Below, one piece after another: positions 17,815 through 26,706 of a DNA stretch of 64,000 nucleotides; positions within the stretch are counted from its first letter, which is position 1, and each line of letters opens with the position of its first letter. This DNA is from AP-15 sp963703745. Lineage in GTDB: Bacteria; Pseudomonadota; Alphaproteobacteria; ATCC43930; CGMCC-115725. A program made the position numbers and the translations under genes. Where the stretch lies: positions 806,001-870,000 of the forward strand of contig CAVPFL010000004.1 of the NCBI GenBank assembly GCA_963703745.1, given 5' to 3'. The notes beneath the pieces are model-generated. The model saw nothing but the letters and a program-made list of their open reading frames with translations, did no database searches and was not told the DNA's origin.

Positions 17815-17897
17815 GGCGCCAGGCCTGCCGCGCATGACAGATTGACCCCTGGCTGTTAGAAATCCGCGACCCGACCCTGCATCCGTGGAGGAGCGCA

Positions 17898-18857
17898 ATG
17901 GCCACCAAGACCTACATCATTGCTCTGGAGGAGCATTATTTCGATCCCGAGGTGAAGCGTCACACGGTCGGTCAGGAACCGACCAATGCGCCTCGTATCG
18001 TCCAGCGGCTCGACGATGTCGGCGAATTGCGCCTCAAAGAAATGGATGAGGCCGGCATCGACATGCAAGTCCTATCGCATGCCAACCCCGGGCTGCAGAA
18101 GCTCGACGCGGAGACTGCCGTCCGGCTCGCGCGCGGCGCTAACGACCGGCTCCACGAGAAGGTCCGCGCTCATCCCGACCGGTTCGCAGGCTTTGCTGCG
18201 ATCCCCACTCCCGATCCGAAGGCTGCGGCCGACGAGCTCGAGCGCACGGTCACCAAACTGGGCTTCAAGGGCGCGCTGGTGAACGGTCTGACCAACGGGC
18301 TGTTTCTCGACGACAAGCAATTCTGGCCGATCTTCGAGCGGGCGCAGGCGCTCGACGTGCCGCTCTACATGCATCCCGCACTGCCCCATCCCGCCGTCGT
18401 CGAGGCTTATTACAAGGACTATGTCGAGCAGTATCCCTCGCTGCTACGGGCCGCCTGGGGCTTCACCGTCGAAACCGCGACGCAAGGCCTGCGTCTGGTG
18501 CTGAGCGGCGTCTTCGACGCCTATCCGGGCCTCAAGATCATCCTCGGCCACATGGGTGAGGGCCTCCCCTTTTATCTCTGGCGCATCAGTATGGGGCTGG
18601 CGCGTGACGGCAGGGGCGGCAAGAGCTTCCGCGATATTTTCTGCGAGCACTTCTACATCACTACGAGCGGATTCTTTTCCGACCCGGCTTTGGTGTGCTG
18701 CATGATGGAGATGGGGATCGACCGAATCCTGTTCTCGGTCGATTACCCGTTCGTCGACAATCCGCCAGGCGCCAAATGGACGGAGACGCTGCCGTTATGC
18801 GCGGAGGACAAGGAGAAGCTGCTAAACGGCAACGCCAAGCGGCTGCTAAAAATTTGA
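17898..18857 (+). CDS. Amidohydrolase-2 family, gamma-resorcylate decarboxylase (LigW)-like
   Basis: This 319-aa TIM-barrel enzyme has the N-terminal ALEEH (metal-binding E12-x and H13 region), a barrel histidine in PLYMHPALPHP, the ILGHMGEGLPFYLWR block and a late aspartate in LFSVDYPFVDN. These are the landmarks of the ACMSD/LigW/2,3-dihydroxybenzoate decarboxylase group, which performs non-oxidative decarboxylation of aromatic acids or hydrolysis of related rings. GGAGGAG precedes ATG 17898. A duplicate of its C-terminus survives just upstream. The partner gene downstream is on the opposite strand. The exact substrate is uncertain. Confidence 0.85.
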   Translation: MATKTYIIALEEHYFDPEVKRHTVGQEPTNAPRIVQRLDDVGELRLKEMDEAGIDMQVLSHANPGLQKLDAETAVRLARGANDRLHEKVRAHPDRFAGFAAIPTPDPKAAADELERTVTKLGFKGALVNGLTNGLFLDDKQFWPIFERAQALDVPLYMHPALPHPAVVEAYYKDYVEQYPSLLRAAWGFTVETATQGLRLVLSGVFDAYPGLKIILGHMGEGLPFYLWRISMGLARDGRGGKSFRDIFCEHFYITTSGFFSDPALVCCMMEMGIDRILFSVDYPFVDNPPGAKWTETLPLCAEDKEKLLNGNAKRLLKI

Positions 18858-18873
18858 GAGACCTGGATGCCGA

Positions 18874-20688
18874 TTAGCACTCGGCCTCGGTCTCGTGCAG
18901 CGCCTCGCCCAGGCTGAGACGGCGCGCCACGGTGGCAGTCTGCAGCTGCGCGCGTTCGGTCGGAGAGTGGGCGGCCAGATAGCGGGCGACCGCGATCAGG
19001 ATGTGACGCCCTTCGTCGCCCTCGCCCCATTCCCGATATTGCCGGGCGCCGGCTTCAAGCATCTGGTATGTGTGGAAATCGGCATCCTCGCGTAAGACCG
19101 CGTGGGCCAGCGTGGTGATCAGGCTATCGGCTGAATGGCCGAGCGTCAGGTAGCGGGCGACGAGACGGCCGGCATCGCGTACTGACCCCTGACGATCGAG
19201 TGCGGCGAGAAATGCCGCGCGCAGCGCTTCGCCATCGCATGGCAGGTCGTCGAGCCGGTCGCTGGTATCACCGGGCAGTCGCGCGGGAGGCACGTTCAAG
19301 AACCGGATCAGGTAGAGCCGCATCGCCCCGTGAATCACACCGCGCAACAGTTCGGGACTCTCCAGCTCGACCGGCTGTTCGGCGGTGACGCGCTTCAGGA
19401 GCTGGTAGAGCGCGTTGCAATAGGTGAAAGCGTGGTGCGCCGTCTCCCAGTCGGAATGCTCGTTTGCGGTGCCGAACCAGGCGACACGCAGCGCTGCCGC
19501 ATAGGCGAGCGCGCGACCGAGATCGGCCGCGGTCGCGCCGGCACGCATCGCCTCCGCAAGGGCCCCGATGATTGCCTCCGGGTCATCGGCCAGCAGCTGC
19601 CGTGCCAGCCGGGTGTGCGACCGCCAAGTTCCCCGTTCGGGGCGACCGGTTGCCAGAAGACTAGGCAATGCGGCCGAAGCCGTCTCGCACAGCCGCACTA
19701 GGTCGAGCGGGTGGCGCCACGCATTCAGCTCTTCGCCGCCGCGCGCGGCGACCAGCTGAGGAACGACCGTCGGCAGTATCGCGGCTGCTTCCTGCCAGCC
19801 GACAATGTCGAGGTATTCGAATGCTTTGTTGATGAAATCGAGAGCGTGACCGCCATCGGCAAAGACGCGGTCGGTGACGGCGGTCAGCAGCAGCGCTGCA
19901 AGCTCGCTCGGCGACGCGCCGCCGTCTATCGCTGTCAGCAGAGTGCGCTCGGCTCCATCGCGGTGGCGCACCTGGGTCCAATGCCGCAGCCAACGGCCGA
20001 GCAACGCCACCGGGCGCGCGTTGCCGACCGCCAACGGCTCGCGGTCGCGTCGCGGCGGCACCCCGTCGCAGTCGCTCGCTATTCGACGCAAGCCATGGAA
20101 GAGGGCGAGGTATCGTTCCTCCTCCGGCAATGTCGGAACGAGGTTGCCGAGCGCGGTAGCGATGGTCAAGCCGACACCCCATCCGTCGCGATTGTGGACC
20201 CCGAACAGCACGGCCTCGCGAACCACCGCGCGATGATCCGTGCGAGCCGCACCGAGGCCCAGCACCGCCTTGGCGAGAACGAGATCGATATCGTGCTGCA
20301 AGCCCTCGCGCAGGCGATTGCGCCAGTGGGCATCGCCGTCCGCGTAGCGCGTGCGCCGGCAAACCCATAGAACCCCGTCGTCCCGGAGCTCGACAGGCGC
20401 AGTCGGGACATCGTCCGCCCAAAGATCAAAGGTCCCACCGCTGGCGAGGTCAAAGCGGGCGTGATGCCAATGGCAGGTCAGAATCCCGTCCTCGACCGAG
20501 CCCCGGTGAAGCGGAAAACCAAGATGAGGGCAACGGTTGTCGAGTGCGAAGACACTGCCCCCGTGGTGGACGACGAGCAATGGACACACACCCCCACGGA
20601 CGACGATCGTCCCCCGCGCCTTCAGATCCTCCAGCGTCCCGACGCGGATCCACTCATCGGTCGAATGCTCGTCACGCGGCTCGCGCAT
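18874..20688 (-). CDS. Rieske [2Fe-2S] protein with long uncharacterised helical C-terminus
   Basis: This 604-aa protein has an N-terminal Rieske domain (about residues 13-112). The cluster ligands are C53-P-H55 and C72-H-W-H75, arranged CPHLGFPL...CHWHHARFD as in ferredoxin components of dioxygenases. The remaining roughly 490 residues are predicted helical, rich in Ala, Leu and His (for example TANEHSDWETAHHAFTYCN), with no catalytic non-heme iron motif of Rieske oxygenases recognised. It is soluble, with no signal peptide. GGAGGA precedes ATG 20688. It is convergent with the LigW-like gene, with 16 bp between the stops. It could deliver electrons to an oxygenase or be a fused redox/His-rich metal protein; its function is not known. 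Confidence 0.8.
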   Translation of the reverse strand: MREPRDEHSTDEWIRVGTLEDLKARGTIVVRGGVCPLLVVHHGGSVFALDNRCPHLGFPLHRGSVEDGILTCHWHHARFDLASGGTFDLWADDVPTAPVELRDDGVLWVCRRTRYADGDAHWRNRLREGLQHDIDLVLAKAVLGLGAARTDHRAVVREAVLFGVHNRDGWGVGLTIATALGNLVPTLPEEERYLALFHGLRRIASDCDGVPPRRDREPLAVGNARPVALLGRWLRHWTQVRHRDGAERTLLTAIDGGASPSELAALLLTAVTDRVFADGGHALDFINKAFEYLDIVGWQEAAAILPTVVPQLVAARGGEELNAWRHPLDLVRLCETASAALPSLLATGRPERGTWRSHTRLARQLLADDPEAIIGALAEAMRAGATAADLGRALAYAAALRVAWFGTANEHSDWETAHHAFTYCNALYQLLKRVTAEQPVELESPELLRGVIHGAMRLYLIRFLNVPPARLPGDTSDRLDDLPCDGEALRAAFLAALDRQGSVRDAGRLVARYLTLGHSADSLITTLAHAVLREDADFHTYQMLEAGARQYREWGEGDEGRHILIAVARYLAAHSPTERAQLQTATVARRLSLGEALHETEAEC

Positions 20689-20801
20689 CGTCCTCCGCTC
20701 CGACGCTACTGGCGACGGCAGTTGCGGCAGCGTCGAAGCGTTTCGCGGCAGCTCCGACGCAGGGCCGAGGATGCAGCCGCCTCACATTCCTCTATTTGCC
20801 G

Positions 20802-21263
20802 TCAGCCGGTCATCGCTGATTGGTGCGGCAGAAACCAGCGCGAATCACGAGTCTCGAGCCGCCCAGCGCGCCGATGGCGCTGCAGCGCTATGCCGAGATG
20901 GTTCGGCCTGACCGTCATGCCGAACTCGCGAGCGAGGTAAGAGAGAACCTCGCTGGCTGCGGCGCCTTCGCCATGCGCCTGGACCGCCCGCAGGGTGGCA
21001 TCGCTCAGCGATATGGCCTGTGCCGGTTGCGCAGCGCGGGCTCTGCCACGCGCGGCGGCAGGGGCCGGCGTTGGCGCGGTTCGCGCGGGTCGCCCTCGTC
21101 TGCGTCTCTCCGTGGTCTCGACTCTTCCGAACCGAGTGAGCACGCGCTCGGCGACTTCCAGTTCATTGAGTTGGGCACCGAGCTTTTCCCGTTCGGCGTC
21201 GAGCCGCGCGAGGCGCTCGGAGACCTTCTGCTTTTCCTGTCCAATCTCGTCCAATGTAGCCAT
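20802..21263 (-). CDS. Small DNA-binding-like protein (coiled coil, GRP hook, winged-helix-like C-terminus)
   Basis: The protein is 153 aa. Residues about 1-50 form a coiled coil of charged heptads (EKQKVSERLARLDAEREKLG). Residues about 58-85 are a basic Arg/Pro/Ala linker with RRRRGRPAR, an AT-hook-like GRP core. The last 60 residues (SDATLRAVQAHGEGAAASE, HLGIALQRHRRAGRLE) look like a small winged helix. ATG 21263 is preceded by GGGAGAG; an earlier in-frame start at 21302 would add 13 unlikely residues. No family name is assigned. A nucleoid-associated or local regulatory role is inferred from composition only. Confidence 0.65.
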   Translation of the reverse strand: MATLDEIGQEKQKVSERLARLDAEREKLGAQLNELEVAERVLTRFGRVETTERRRRGRPARTAPTPAPAAARGRARAAQPAQAISLSDATLRAVQAHGEGAAASEVLSYLAREFGMTVRPNHLGIALQRHRRAGRLETRDSRWFLPHQSAMTG

Positions 21264-21893
21264 CTGCTCTCTCCCTCTTCCCCCAATCCCTAACATTGTC
21301 ATACTGCACCGATACTTTGAAATAAATGGAGGACCGCTGCACCGAAAAAAGATGGCGCGTGAGAAATTGTTGCCGTTTTATGGCTGGGGCGCGAACCTGC
21401 GCAGTGCGGCGACGCGCAGCGTGCTCGAGTTCGGAGGCCCGCACGATCCGCAGTTTGCTTGAGTTCTGCCAACAATCGAGCCGTCGACCGCAGAAATGAC
21501 CAAACGCGGTCAGACGAGCAATGCCGTCGGGCGCGCTCTAGCTTGGCTGACCCGCAGAGCAGACGCCGCACGGCAGATAAATCCCGAATCGCCTTTGACG
21601 CAAAGTTGACTATCAGCAGTCGGCTCGGGATCGTACGCAAATCCTATGCGGTCAGGACTTGCACCGCGAGGCGATTGTCGACGCAGACTGCGTATGTCGT
21701 CGGCCGACGGATTAACTCCGTGAGAGGGAGCATCTCCGCAGACGATCAAACCGATCACGACACAGGACTTCTGCAAGCAGACGATCGCCGCGTCGGGAGC
21801 GGTGACTCCTGCAGAGCCACAGGCGCATTTATCCGCTCGCTGAAAAAAGAAGGCCCCCACCCGCGGGTGGGGGCCTTTATACCGAAGCTTGTC
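21264..21893. other. Long intergenic region without recognised gene
   Basis: About 630 bp lies between two minus-strand genes. It contains the promoter region of the small DNA-binding-like gene's upstream side and the terminator of the CoA-transferase gene. Short open frames here show no protein-like composition or known motif. Confidence 0.5.
21851..21876 (-). terminator. Strong palindromic terminator of the CoA-transferase gene
   Basis: A perfect 26-bp palindrome with arms AGGCCCCCACCCG and CGGGTGGGGGCCT lies 17 bp after the stop of the minus-strand gene. Read on the minus strand it is followed by TCTTTTTTC, giving an intrinsic terminator. Confidence 0.9.
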
Positions 21894-23120
21894 TTAGAGG
21901 ACGCCTTCCTGGTGCAGTGCAGCGACCTCGGCGGCGTCGATGCCGAGCCAGTTGTGCAGAACCTCGGCGCTGTCAGCTCCAAGCGCCGGCGACCCTTTCA
22001 GCCGCACCGTCTTGCCGTCGATCCGCACCGGCCAGGTCGCCATCTTGTAGTCGCCATTGTGATGATGGACGGTCTGCATGATGCCGCGCGTCTCGAAAGT
22101 CGGCTCGTTCTGCAATTCCATCGTGTCGAACACCGCGCCCGACGGCACCCCGACGGCGATCAGCTTCTCCATCGCCTCGCGCTTATCGTGTTGGCGAGTC
22201 CATTCGCCGATAATCGCGTCCAGCTCCTTTTCGTTCTTGACGCGGGCGTCGCCGGTCGCAAAACGCGGATCCTCGATCAACTCCTCGCGGCCGATCAGTT
22301 TCATCAGGCGCGACCAGTGCTCGGGGTTGGCACGGCTGGTGGTCAGGTACACATAGTCGTTGGGACCGCCGCCCTTGGCGGGGTAGAGCCCCGACGGCGC
22401 GTTGTTGCCGCCGCCCGACTTGGCGCCATTGCGCCGCGCCGGCTGGCCGGTGCGCGCCATGTTGGCAAAGCAGGTCCGCATGTAATGGATCATCGCGTCC
22501 TGCATCGCCAATTGCAGCCGCCTTCCTTGGCCGGTGCGGTTGCGCTCGTGCAACGCGCCCAGAATGGTGGCCGCCATCAGCATGCCGGTGCCAGTGTCGC
22601 CAAAGCTCAAACCCGGCTTGACCGGCGGCCGATCGGGCTCGCCGGTGACGCTGATCGGGCCGCCCGCGGCCTGCGCGATCATGTCGAAGGCCAGCCCCTT
22701 CTCATGCGGGCTGCCGGTGCCAAAGCCCTTGACCTGACAATAGATGATGCCAGGATTGAGCTTCTTGACCAATTCGTAATCGAGCCCCAAGCGCTCGATG
22801 GTGCCGGGCGCCATGTTCTCGACCGTGACATCGGCCTTCTTCAGCATTTCCTTGACGATGTCGAGCCCCTTGGGCGATTTCAGATTGACCGTCAGAGACT
22901 TCTTGTTGACGTTGAACTGGTGGAAGTACCACGGATCGTCATCTGGCTTGCCGGGGCGCAGCCGGCGCCCGGGATCGCCCCGCCCCGGGTTCTCGATCTT
23001 GACCACCTCCGCGCCGAACCACGCCAGCACCTCGGTCGAGGTCGTGCCCGCCTCGAACTGGGTGAAATCCACCACCTTGACGCCTTGCAGAAAGTTAAAG
23101 TCCTGGGTGTTGTCGCTCAT
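21894..23120 (-). CDS. CaiB/BaiF CoA-transferase, formyl-CoA:oxalate CoA-transferase-like
   Basis: This 408-aa class III CoA-transferase starts MSDNTQDFNFLQGVKVVDF and has the family blocks VKIENPGRGDPGR, SLTVNLKSPKG, ENMAPGTIERLG, SFGDTGTG and the conserved C-terminal ALGADSAEVL. The phrasing GDPGRRLRPG and FHQFNVNKKS is typical of formyl-CoA transferase (Frc), which moves CoA from formyl-CoA to oxalate. The expected aspartate nucleophile is in SFGDTG or LAFDM; residue numbering was not aligned. Start ATG 23120 follows GGAGGAAACAAGG; longer starts read into non-conserved sequence. No oxalyl-CoA decarboxylase is adjacent. Other dicarboxylate CoA-transferase activities are possible. Confidence 0.88.
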   Translation of the reverse strand: MSDNTQDFNFLQGVKVVDFTQFEAGTTSTEVLAWFGAEVVKIENPGRGDPGRRLRPGKPDDDPWYFHQFNVNKKSLTVNLKSPKGLDIVKEMLKKADVTVENMAPGTIERLGLDYELVKKLNPGIIYCQVKGFGTGSPHEKGLAFDMIAQAAGGPISVTGEPDRPPVKPGLSFGDTGTGMLMAATILGALHERNRTGQGRRLQLAMQDAMIHYMRTCFANMARTGQPARRNGAKSGGGNNAPSGLYPAKGGGPNDYVYLTTSRANPEHWSRLMKLIGREELIEDPRFATGDARVKNEKELDAIIGEWTRQHDKREAMEKLIAVGVPSGAVFDTMELQNEPTFETRGIMQTVHHHNGDYKMATWPVRIDGKTVRLKGSPALGADSAEVLHNWLGIDAAEVAALHQEGVL

Positions 23121-23642
23121 CCTTGTTTCCTCCGGTTTGCGCACAGATCCCGACGCACAGCCTGCGCCTTCCCGCGCCCAACCGCAACGCCTTCCCGACG
23201 CGCCGGCCATCCCGAGGTTAACCAATATCTTCGCATCTCGTCCGGACTGTCGCCGGCAAGATGATTTGTGCAGGAAATTCGCATAAGGACATCGTTTGCA
23301 AATTCAGTGGGCCAGGGTCTGTGCGAGCTCCCGGTGCCGTGTCGCCATCAGGACATTTCTGGCACCAATATAGCCGGGTGCTACATTGTTGCCGTCAGGA
23401 GGGGTTCGCGAAAGGGATGGCAGAGTAAAGGGAAACCACCGAGGCATTGGGAATGCCGCCACGGGGTGGCTGGGCGGAGGGCATTCCGCCTGTCACCGCC
23501 TCGGGCGATGAACCGATAGGGATGGGTGAGCCGTTCTGAAATCGAAACGGCCGATACACGGGGGAGCCGAATAATTGGAAGACGAAAGCGCCGCCGGCGA
23601 TGATCGAGGCGGAGTGCGCTCCCCCCTTCCGCCCTATGGCCG
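23121..23642. other. Intergenic region, probably structured
   Basis: About 520 bp without a convincing gene separates two minus-strand genes. It holds the nested hairpin at 23439-23504 and a second hairpin GCCGTT/AACGGC at 23530-23551. The single plus-strand open frame across 23268-23519 has no protein-like signature. Confidence 0.5.
23439..23504. ncRNA. Candidate structured RNA element (nested stem-loop)
   Basis: Three stems nest in order: CCGAGGC/GCCTCGG (23439-23445 with 23498-23504), GGAATGCC/GGCATTCC (23450-23457 with 23480-23487) and GCCA/TGGC (23458-23461 with 23467-23470). The second and third stems stack directly on the 5' side. The fold works on either strand. No known riboswitch or small-RNA consensus was recognised, so this is a structural observation rather than a named RNA. 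Confidence 0.35.
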
Positions 23643-24833
23643 CTACCGCTTCGGCGCGTGGGCGCGGACGAATTCTTCGTTTACGTCGGCGCCCCAGCCC
23701 GGGCCCTTCGGCAATAGCAGGTCGCCATTCTCGATGACGGGAGGAACGGTAACGATGTCATCCTTCCATTTCACGTCGTCGATGTCGATCTCCATGACTT
23801 TGAAGTTCGGCACCACGGCGCACATATGCGCGCTGATCAACGAGCCGAGATGGCCGTTGAAATTATGCGGCGCGACATTGACCTCGTAGGCATCGGCCAT
23901 CGCCGCAATCTTCAGCGATTCGAGGATGCCGTTCCAGGCTACGTCGATGATCGCGAAATCGACCGACTGGTTCTCGAAATACGGCCGGAACTGGCGCCTG
24001 CCGTACAATGATTCGCAGGACGAAATCGGCGTGCGCGCAGACCGGCGGATTAGTGCCAGACCGGCCGGGTCGTAGAGGTCGATCTCGAGCCATACCAGAT
24101 CGAGCGGCTCCAATGCCCGCGCCAGCTTGATGTAGCCGTCGATCTTGTAATTGAAGTTGGTGTCAAGATGGAGCCCGACATCGCGGCCAGCGCCGCGGCG
24201 GAACGCCTCCAATTGCGCGACTGCGGCGTCAACGATGCGGTGGTCGACGTTGAGCTCGGGAAAGCCCGGCGGGTTGCCGGTGCCGGGGCCGTACATGTAG
24301 GGCTTGTCGCGGTCGAAGCGGATGAGGTTGGTCTTGAGCCCCTTGAAGCCCTTGCGCCTGACCTCCTCGCCCAGTGCCACGATGTCGTCGAGCGAGCGCA
24401 CGGGGTCAACCCCGGCCCATTCCCTTATGCGTTCGGCATAGCAGGCGCGGTAGGTGCCGCAATGCGACCAGTAAAGCTGCAGGCGGTCGCGAACCGGCCC
24501 GCCCAGCATCTCGTAGACCGGCACCCCCAATGCCTTGGCCTTGATGTCGACAAGCGCATTCTCGATCGCGGCGATCGCCATTTGGTTGACGCCGCCCGCG
24601 GCCTGCCGAGTCGCGGCGTAGAGATGGGCGCTGTGGCGCTCCACAGGCCGCGGGTCTTGTCCCATCAGGAAGCGCTCGGCGAGCTTCAATATAACTCCGG
24701 TCAGACCTTGGGCGCCGTAGCCCTCCATGTACTCCGACCAGCCGACGATCCCCTCATCGGTGGTGATTTTGAGAAACGAATTGACCCGCCAGCCCGCATC
24801 GCAATGCAAGTCTTCGACTTTGACGATCTTCAT
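23643..24833 (-). CDS. Mandelate racemase/muconate lactonizing enzyme family (enolase superfamily)
   Basis: This 396-aa protein has an N-terminal alpha+beta capping domain (MKIVKVEDLHCDAGW, TTDEGIVGWSE) and a C-terminal barrel. Metal ligands fit D in LHLDTNFNY, E in VWLEIDLYD and E in SSCESLYG; a histidine in APHNFNGHL is the likely general base of the MR subgroup, with the KTN motif in GLKTNLIRFD on the second strand. These enzymes abstract a proton alpha to a carboxylate, mostly as sugar-acid dehydratases. ATG 24833 is chosen because GAGGAGG lies six bases upstream; a GTG two codons earlier is in frame. It is divergent from the formate-THF ligase gene. The substrate is unknown. Confidence 0.88.
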   Translation of the reverse strand: MKIVKVEDLHCDAGWRVNSFLKITTDEGIVGWSEYMEGYGAQGLTGVILKLAERFLMGQDPRPVERHSAHLYAATRQAAGGVNQMAIAAIENALVDIKAKALGVPVYEMLGGPVRDRLQLYWSHCGTYRACYAERIREWAGVDPVRSLDDIVALGEEVRRKGFKGLKTNLIRFDRDKPYMYGPGTGNPPGFPELNVDHRIVDAAVAQLEAFRRGAGRDVGLHLDTNFNYKIDGYIKLARALEPLDLVWLEIDLYDPAGLALIRRSARTPISSCESLYGRRQFRPYFENQSVDFAIIDVAWNGILESLKIAAMADAYEVNVAPHNFNGHLGSLISAHMCAVVPNFKVMEIDIDDVKWKDDIVTVPPVIENGDLLLPKGPGWGADVNEEFVRAHAPKR

Positions 24834-25001
24834 TGGCACCCTCCTCGATTACGCTGCTTACGTTATCAGATGGACGGCCGTTATCCCAAGATGGCTCTCT
24901 CGCAGGCCCGGTTGAATGAGCGGAGGAGAGAGCTGAGGACGGTTGCGCCAGGCAGCCCGAAAGCGCTAAGAGCCGGGATACACTTGCTGAGGAGAAACGC
25001 C

Positions 25002-26705
25002 GTGGCGCGCGGAGAAGAGCAGCACAGAAACCCAAAATCCAATATCGAGATCGCGCAGGAAGCGGAGATGCGGCCGATCGGCAAGATCGCCGGCGAGAAA
25101 CTCGGCATTCCGACCGATGCCGTGGAGCCTTACGGCAAGTATAAGGCGAAAATCGCCCTCGACCATGTCAGCTCGCTGCCCGAGCGACCGAGTGCCAAGC
25201 TTATCCTCGTGACCGCCATCACCCCGACACCCGCGGGCGAAGGCAAGACGACGACGACCGTCGGTCTCGGCGACGCGCTCAACCTGATCGGCAAAAAGGC
25301 GATGCTGTGCCTGCGCGAAGCCAGCATGGGACCGTGCTTTGGCGTAAAGGGCGGAGCCGCCGGCGGCGGTTATGCCCAAGTTGTGCCGATGGAGGACATC
25401 AACCTCCATTTCACTGGCGACATTCATGCCATCGGCGCCGCGAACAACCTCCTCGCCGCGATGGTCGACAATCATGTCTATTACGGGCTCGAACCGCGCA
25501 TCGACCCGCGCCGGGTCACTTGGCGCCGGGCGATGGACATGAACGACCGCGCTCTGCGCACGACGATTTCCTCGTTGGGCGGGGTGGCGAACGGCTATCC
25601 GCGTGAGGACGGGTTCGACATCACCGCCGCCTCGCAGGTCATGGCAACCTTCTGCCTGGCGACCAGCCTTCAGGATCTGCAACGGCGGCTCGGCAACATC
25701 GTCGTAGGCCAGACGCGCGAGCGCAAATCGGTGACCGCCGGCAACGTCAAAGCGGCCGGGTCGATGACCGCGCTGCTGAAAGATGCGCTGGCGCCCAATC
25801 TGGTGCAGACGATCGAGCACAACCCGGTCTTCATTCATGGCGGTCCGTTCGCCAACATTGCGCATGGCTGTAATTCGGTGATCGCGACCACATCGGCGTT
25901 AAAGCTCGCCGACTACGTTGTCACCGAAGCCGGCTTCGGCGCCGATCTCGGGGCCGAGAAGTTCATCGACATCAAATGCCGCAAGACAGGACTGCGTCCG
26001 GCCGCAGCGGTGGTGGTGACGACAGTCAGGGCGTTGAAGATGCACGGCGGCGTGGCGCTCAGCGCACTGCGAGAGGAAAATGTCGCGGCACTCGAAAAGG
26101 GCTTTGCCAACCTGCGCCGGCACCTCGCCAATATCCGCCAGTTCGGGCTGCCGGCAGTCGTGTCGGTCAACCGCTTCAGCGCCGACACCGCGCGCGAGCA
26201 TGACCGGCTACAGGAGCTGTGCGCGGCCGAAGGCGTCAAAGCGGTCATCGCCGACCATTGGGCTCAGGGCGGCGCTGGCGCTGTGGAGCTTGCCCGTGAG
26301 GTCGTCGACCTCGCCGAGAGCGGAGCCGCGAACATTAAATTTCTTTATCCTGACGAAATGCCTCTTCTCGAAAAAGTTCGCACGATCGCTCAGCGCATCT
26401 ACGGCGCTGAAGACATCGAGGCAGCCAAACCGGTACAAGACCAGTTAGCGCAGCTGCAGGACCAGGGCTTTGGCCACTACCCGGTCTGCATCGCGAAGAC
26501 CCAGCTGAGCTTTACCACCGATCCCAATGTCAAAGGGGCGCCGAGCGGCCACACCGTAGCTATCCGCGAGGTGCGGCTATCGGCTGGCGCCGAGTTCGTC
26601 GTCGCGATCTGCGGCGACATCATGACCATGCCCGGCCTGCCGCGGGTGCCGGCAGCCAATAATATAGAGGTCGATACCGAGGGCCGGATCACCGGTCTCT
26701 TCTGA
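25002..26705 (+). CDS. fhs: Formate-tetrahydrofolate ligase
   Basis: This 567-aa enzyme uses ATP to join formate to tetrahydrofolate, giving 10-formyl-THF. The P-loop TPAGEGKT is at 76-83, and the family blocks REASMGPCFGVKGGAAGGG, DMNDRALR, GFDITAASQVMA and MTMPGLPR are all present. The start is GTG at 25002: AGGAG sits seven bases before it, and the resulting SNIEIAQEAEMRPI matches the usual N-terminus; the first ATG (25068) would cut this off. It is separated from the cyclo-ligase gene by one base, so the two form a C1-folate operon. The length is close to the roughly 556 aa norm. Confidence 0.97.
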   Translation: MARGEEQHRNPKSNIEIAQEAEMRPIGKIAGEKLGIPTDAVEPYGKYKAKIALDHVSSLPERPSAKLILVTAITPTPAGEGKTTTTVGLGDALNLIGKKAMLCLREASMGPCFGVKGGAAGGGYAQVVPMEDINLHFTGDIHAIGAANNLLAAMVDNHVYYGLEPRIDPRRVTWRRAMDMNDRALRTTISSLGGVANGYPREDGFDITAASQVMATFCLATSLQDLQRRLGNIVVGQTRERKSVTAGNVKAAGSMTALLKDALAPNLVQTIEHNPVFIHGGPFANIAHGCNSVIATTSALKLADYVVTEAGFGADLGAEKFIDIKCRKTGLRPAAAVVVTTVRALKMHGGVALSALREENVAALEKGFANLRRHLANIRQFGLPAVVSVNRFSADTAREHDRLQELCAAEGVKAVIADHWAQGGAGAVELAREVVDLAESGAANIKFLYPDEMPLLEKVRTIAQRIYGAEDIEAAKPVQDQLAQLQDQGFGHYPVCIAKTQLSFTTDPNVKGAPSGHTVAIREVRLSAGAEFVVAICGDIMTMPGLPRVPAANNIEVDTEGRITGLF

Positions 26706-26706
26706 C

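Noticed and set aside
21459..23264. Plus-strand frame of 601 codons over the CoA-transferase gene
   Set aside because: It is antisense to a clear class III CoA-transferase and its composition is Arg/His-rich as expected of a shadow frame.
23380..23580. Cobalamin or glycine riboswitch
   Set aside because: The hairpins do not contain the conserved cores of those classes; kept only as an unnamed structured element.
24834..25001. Possible folate riboswitch before formate-THF ligase
   Set aside because: No match to a THF or other known riboswitch consensus could be recognised; only a purine-rich leader with AGGAG is visible.
24168..25001. Extension of formate-THF ligase up to 24168
   Set aside because: The extra frame overlaps the divergent enolase-family gene; GTG 25002 with a strong ribosome site gives the family length.
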